A program made the position numbers and the translations under genes. This document shows, in pieces, positions 61,315 to 64,000 of a DNA stretch of 64,000 bases. Numbering within the stretch: position 1 is the stretch's first letter; every line of letters begins with the position of its first letter. The stretch is from Cellvibrio sp. OA-2007 (lineage in GTDB: Bacteria > Pseudomonadota > Gammaproteobacteria > Pseudomonadales > Cellvibrionaceae): assembly GCF_000953825.1 (NCBI RefSeq), contig NZ_BBUL01000097.1:1-64000 (forward strand), given 5' to 3'. The notes under the pieces were generated by a model. That model saw only the letters and a list, made by a program, of their open reading frames with translations, was not told the origin of the DNA and did no database searches.

Positions 61315-62130
61315 TTAGCGTCGTGGTAGAAACTTTAATGGATCTACCGGGGTACCATCACGACGAATTTCAAAGTGAAGCTTTACTCTATCAGTACCAC
61401 TTGAACCCATATCGGCAATTCTCTGCCCAACTTTAACGAAATCACCCTCTTTTACTAACAACCTATCATTATGAGCATAGGCACTAAGGAAGGTCTCATT
61501 ATGTTTGACGATAAGTAATTTGCCGTATCCCCGCAGCCCACTTCCAGAATACACAACCTGTCCAGATGCCGCCGCCAGCACAGGCTCTCCCAATTTGCCG
61601 CCAAGATCAATACCCTTGTTCAAGGCATTGCTGCCCTGAAATGATGACAATAATGGCCCCATCGCAGGCCAGCGCCATTGTGGTGCACCCCAAGCCTGTG
61701 ATTTACCTGTGTTATTGGCAGCCACTTTTGTTCTATTTTCTTGACGATTAGAATTGGCTACTGTCTTTACTGGTGGTTGTTTGGCACTGGTGTTTGACGC
61801 TTTGGCGATACTGGTAGCAGGTCCTGCTCTGCGAACTCCAGCCTCATCGATATCAAGGCGAATCACCTGAGACGGCCTAATGATATAAGGTGAAGAAATC
61901 CCATTATATTTAGCGAGAATTTCGTATTTTAAGCCATAGCGCCAAGCAATAGAAAACAAGGTATCACCAGCAATAACCACATGTGTCTTAGGGCGATCAG
62001 AAAGGCGCTGAGAGCGATCCAATACAGGAGCAGGAGAATGAGAGGCGCAGGAAGTAACCAATAGCAAAGTGATCGATATTAAGAACACTCTTAATGATTT
62101 AACCCGGTTATTAGATGACTCTTCCGACAT
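61315..62130 (-). CDS. nlpD: Lipoprotein NlpD, amidase activator
   Basis: NlpD activates the cell-separation amidase AmiC. The 271-residue precursor has a lipoprotein signal (LLLVTSC), a LysM domain (THVVIAGDTLFSIAWRYGLKYEILAKYNGI), a Thr/Asn-rich linker and a C-terminal M23/LytM domain. The LytM zinc ligands are degenerate: NKGID replaces HxxxD and KLHF replaces HxH, as expected for a non-catalytic activator. I use the ATG at 62130. A GTG at 62166 would lengthen the signal sequence n-region to about 25 residues and is less likely. rpoS follows. Confidence 0.92.
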   Translation of the reverse strand: MSEESSNNRVKSLRVFLISITLLLVTSCASHSPAPVLDRSQRLSDRPKTHVVIAGDTLFSIAWRYGLKYEILAKYNGISSPYIIRPSQVIRLDIDEAGVRRAGPATSIAKASNTSAKQPPVKTVANSNRQENRTKVAANNTGKSQAWGAPQWRWPAMGPLLSSFQGSNALNKGIDLGGKLGEPVLAAASGQVVYSGSGLRGYGKLLIVKHNETFLSAYAHNDRLLVKEGDFVKVGQRIADMGSSGTDRVKLHFEIRRDGTPVDPLKFLPRR

Positions 62131-62365
62131 GAAATCACTCAAGAGCTTAGGTTGTTTGTTGATCACCCTTATTCCATTTGGAACTTAATAATCGTAATTT
62201 ATTTTAAAATTATCTAATATATTTATAAAAACGTGCACAAAAAAGGAATTCGCAAAACTAAAAAGCCGCGATAGTGAGTAAAAACGCACACTTTTAATTC
62301 ATCACAACTCGCAAGTAACACTGCCACCTCAGCAAGCCTTTAAACTTTAGACTTCAGATTAAGAA

Positions 62366-63040
62366 TTAACGCGAAGTACCTGAAAGAAAAGGAACAAATT
62401 TAACTGGCTCCAATATCTGCGTAATATAGTTTTCTGTTTCACCATCACGCAAAATCAAATGCAATTGTTGCTCTCTGCCGCCTATAGGAATAACCAGAAC
62501 ACCTCCTGGCGCAAGCTGTTTTAACAACTCATCGGGAACGGCTTGCGGTGCTGCAGTACTTAGAATGGCATCGTAAGGACCCGCTTCCGGCCAGCCAAAC
62601 CCGCCATCAGCGTGGCGCAACTGTACATTGCGCAACCCTAATTGGCGCAAGCGCTCGCGCGCCTTATCTTGTAGCGGCTTAATTCGCTCCACACTGTATA
62701 CGTTCGGTACTAATTGGGCGAGAACACTAGTCTGATAGCCAGAACCAGTACCGACCTCCAGCACCTTATTGAGCCTACCACCCGCAGCCCCCAACAATAT
62801 TTCCGTCATACGCGCGACAATATAAGGCTGGGAAATAGTTTGGCCGTGACCAATAGGCAGCGCAGTATCTTCATAGGCGCGATGAGAAAGTGCCTCATCC
62901 AAAAAAATATGGCGCGGCGTATTCAGCAGCACATCCAACACCCGCATATTAGTTACACCTTGATCGCGCAAACGCTGAATAAGACGCTCACGGGTGCGTA
63001 GCGAGGTCATACCTACACCTTGCATCAATAAGTTAGTCAT
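62366..63040 (-). CDS. pcm: Protein-L-isoaspartate O-methyltransferase Pcm
   Basis: Pcm repairs isoaspartate in aged proteins. The 224-residue enzyme has the SAM-binding motif [16 protein letters not shown] and the family sequences [29 protein letters not shown] and [29 protein letters not shown]. The start at 63040 ([13 protein letters not shown]) fits family alignments; a reading from 63124 adds 28 residues without support. It lies between nlpD and truD; the usual surE gene is not between it and truD. Confidence 0.93.
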   Translation of the reverse strand: MTNLLMQGVGMTSLRTRERLIQRLRDQGVTNMRVLDVLLNTPRHIFLDEALSHRAYEDTALPIGHGQTISQPYIVARMTEILLGAAGGRLNKVLEVGTGSGYQTSVLAQLVPNVYSVERIKPLQDKARERLRQLGLRNVQLRHADGGFGWPEAGPYDAILSTAAPQAVPDELLKQLAPGGVLVIPIGGREQQLHLILRDGETENYITQILEPVKFVPFLSGTSR

Positions 63041-63151
63041 CTCCAGATTCTCTCCTATATACACAGCTGTAATGCGAACAAAAAATGCGCCATTAACCAC
63101 TGGGACCGAAACACAAAGCAGCAACTATAGCATGGGTTATTATATTTCCCG

Positions 63152-64000
63152 CTAGACAGACGAAATTGTTGGTTCAAACGATTGATTCTGCAGCACAGCG
63201 AACTCATGCAAAATCGCTGTCGCAAATTCCCCCGCATCCAGTGAAAAATACAAAATAAGATCATCCCCCTCCCAGACCGAGCGAGCGTTGCGAGGTATTA
63301 ATTGCAAAGCACGTCGTTCCTGCGATAAGCCGGCATGCTCAAGACCATCACACCACGCGGCCCAGTCAGCCAATGCGTTTTGCTCCAACTCAAGCAATGC
63401 ACCTGACACCAGCGGCCGCCCTCTTCCCCATAATGGCCCAGATGGGTTGGGATTGATTTCACCGTCAATCTGATTAGCCCAGTTATTGGCGAGCACTCTC
63501 GCCGCCAATACCTGATTAAATAAATAGGAGCGCGCAGCGGATAACATCAGACCGCGCTTTTGTTTATCGCGATAACGCTTTCCACCAACAAGAATCGCTT
63601 CAGCTTCCTGCAAATTATTTCCACCTAAACCAAAACGTTGCTCACCAAAATAGTTGGGAACACCCTGTGTGAAAATACTATCGATTTTTTGTTGCAGCAG
63701 ACTTCGATCATCTGTTTGCACATTACGCAAACGGATCACAAAATTATTTTGTTGATGTTCACCACGCCGCAATTTTGTTTGATGTCTGGAAACCGATAAA
63801 AGTTGAATGGACTCTGTATTCAATAATGTCCAATCCGGCTCAGGCGCTTTAGGAAGATAGACACTAAACCACTGGGCAGTTACTGCGTGACGATCTTTGC
63901 GCCCGCAATAACCCACATCAGTTACATTGACACCAGCAAGCTCAGCAATTTTTCCGGCGACCCAGGCAGTGTTTTCGCCACGTTTACACACATGTAAAAA
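63152..64000 (-). CDS. truD: tRNA pseudouridine(13) synthase TruD, N-terminal part beyond the window
   Basis: At least 282 residues are visible, running off the right edge; the frame is open to base 64000 and reads FLHVCKRGENTAWVAGKIA, which aligns inside E. coli TruD. The active-site Asp is in GYCGRKDRHAVTAQWF, and GVPNYFGEQRFG and LSAARSYLFNQVLA are family signatures. About 50-70 N-terminal residues are missing. It is the only TruD-type enzyme here and is followed by pcm after 111 bases. Confidence 0.94.
   Translation of the reverse strand, partial: FLHVCKRGENTAWVAGKIAELAGVNVTDVGYCGRKDRHAVTAQWFSVYLPKAPEPDWTLLNTESIQLLSVSRHQTKLRRGEHQQNNFVIRLRNVQTDDRSLLQQKIDSIFTQGVPNYFGEQRFGLGGNNLQEAEAILVGGKRYRDKQKRGLMLSAARSYLFNQVLAARVLANNWANQIDGEINPNPSGPLWGRGRPLVSGALLELEQNALADWAAWCDGLEHAGLSQERRALQLIPRNARSVWEGDDLILYFSLDAGEFATAILHEFAVLQNQSFEPTISSV

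Noticed and set aside
1-64000. CRISPR arrays, insertion sequences, integrases or prophage
   Set aside because: I saw no regularly spaced repeats, transposase, integrase or terminal inverted repeats. The only repeats are short palindromes, the tRNA pair and the CheA linker repeats.

Overview
The window looks like a chromosome segment of a free-living, polarly flagellated gammaproteobacterium close to Pseudomonadales/Cellvibrionales. I infer this from gene order (fliEFGHIJ, hsbA-hsbR-hptB, fliKLMNOPQR-flhB, flhAF-fleN-fliA, cheYZAB-motCD, and the rpoS-nlpD-pcm-truD and phoH-ybeY-corC-lnt neighbourhoods) and from protein resemblance to Pseudomonas counterparts. A Cellvibrio-like organism is a guess; no database search was possible. 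No insertion sequence, prophage, CRISPR array or integrase was seen.

Region 1 (1-30160) is almost entirely minus strand. It runs from fliE down through basal body, switch, export, FlhF/FleN number control, the flagellar sigma factor FliA, chemotaxis signalling (CheY, CheZ, CheA, CheB) and the second stator MotC/MotD. Good sigma-54-type promoters (TGG-N9-TTGC class) sit before fliE, fliK, fliL and flhA, and a sigma-28-like one before cheY. Two things interrupt it: the HsbA/HsbR/HptB partner-switching module between fliJ and fliK, and a plus-strand ccdAB toxin-antitoxin pair with its own palindromic operator between flhB and flhA. A damaged or frameshifted solute-binding-type gene lies at the left edge.

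Region 2 (30161-46800) is mostly plus strand and housekeeping: folD; a cluster of RNA-modification enzymes (truC, rsuA, an RsmC/RlmG methyltransferase, an RluA-like synthase); two tRNA-Asn genes with near-identical promoters flanking ppnP; an alpha/beta hydrolase; a hexapeptide acetyltransferase preceded by a strong candidate for an unclassified structured small RNA (37810-37963); a coupled PotD-like binding protein and diguanylate cyclase with a glutamate-synthase-like flavoprotein; a Bcr/CflA exporter and an RhlE-type helicase.

Region 3 (46826-55305) is the most unusual part. A five-gene two-component cluster (NtrC-type regulator, a stand-alone kinase dimerisation domain, a CHASE3 kinase, a single-domain regulator and a REC-HK-REC-REC hybrid) is flanked on both sides by small envelope or stress genes (a lipoprotein; DUF1328, DUF883, holin-like and YqjK-like proteins; a two-BON-domain protein). 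The three flanking transcription units each have a sigma-54-like promoter, with TTGCA-type or palindromic repeats at enhancer-like distances. This suggests a local sigma-54 envelope-stress regulon run by the cluster.

Region 4 (55306-64000) is conserved housekeeping: phoH-ybeY-corC-lnt, an O6-alkylguanine transferase, then on the minus strand truD (cut by the window end), pcm, nlpD and rpoS. surE, which usually lies between truD and pcm, is absent.
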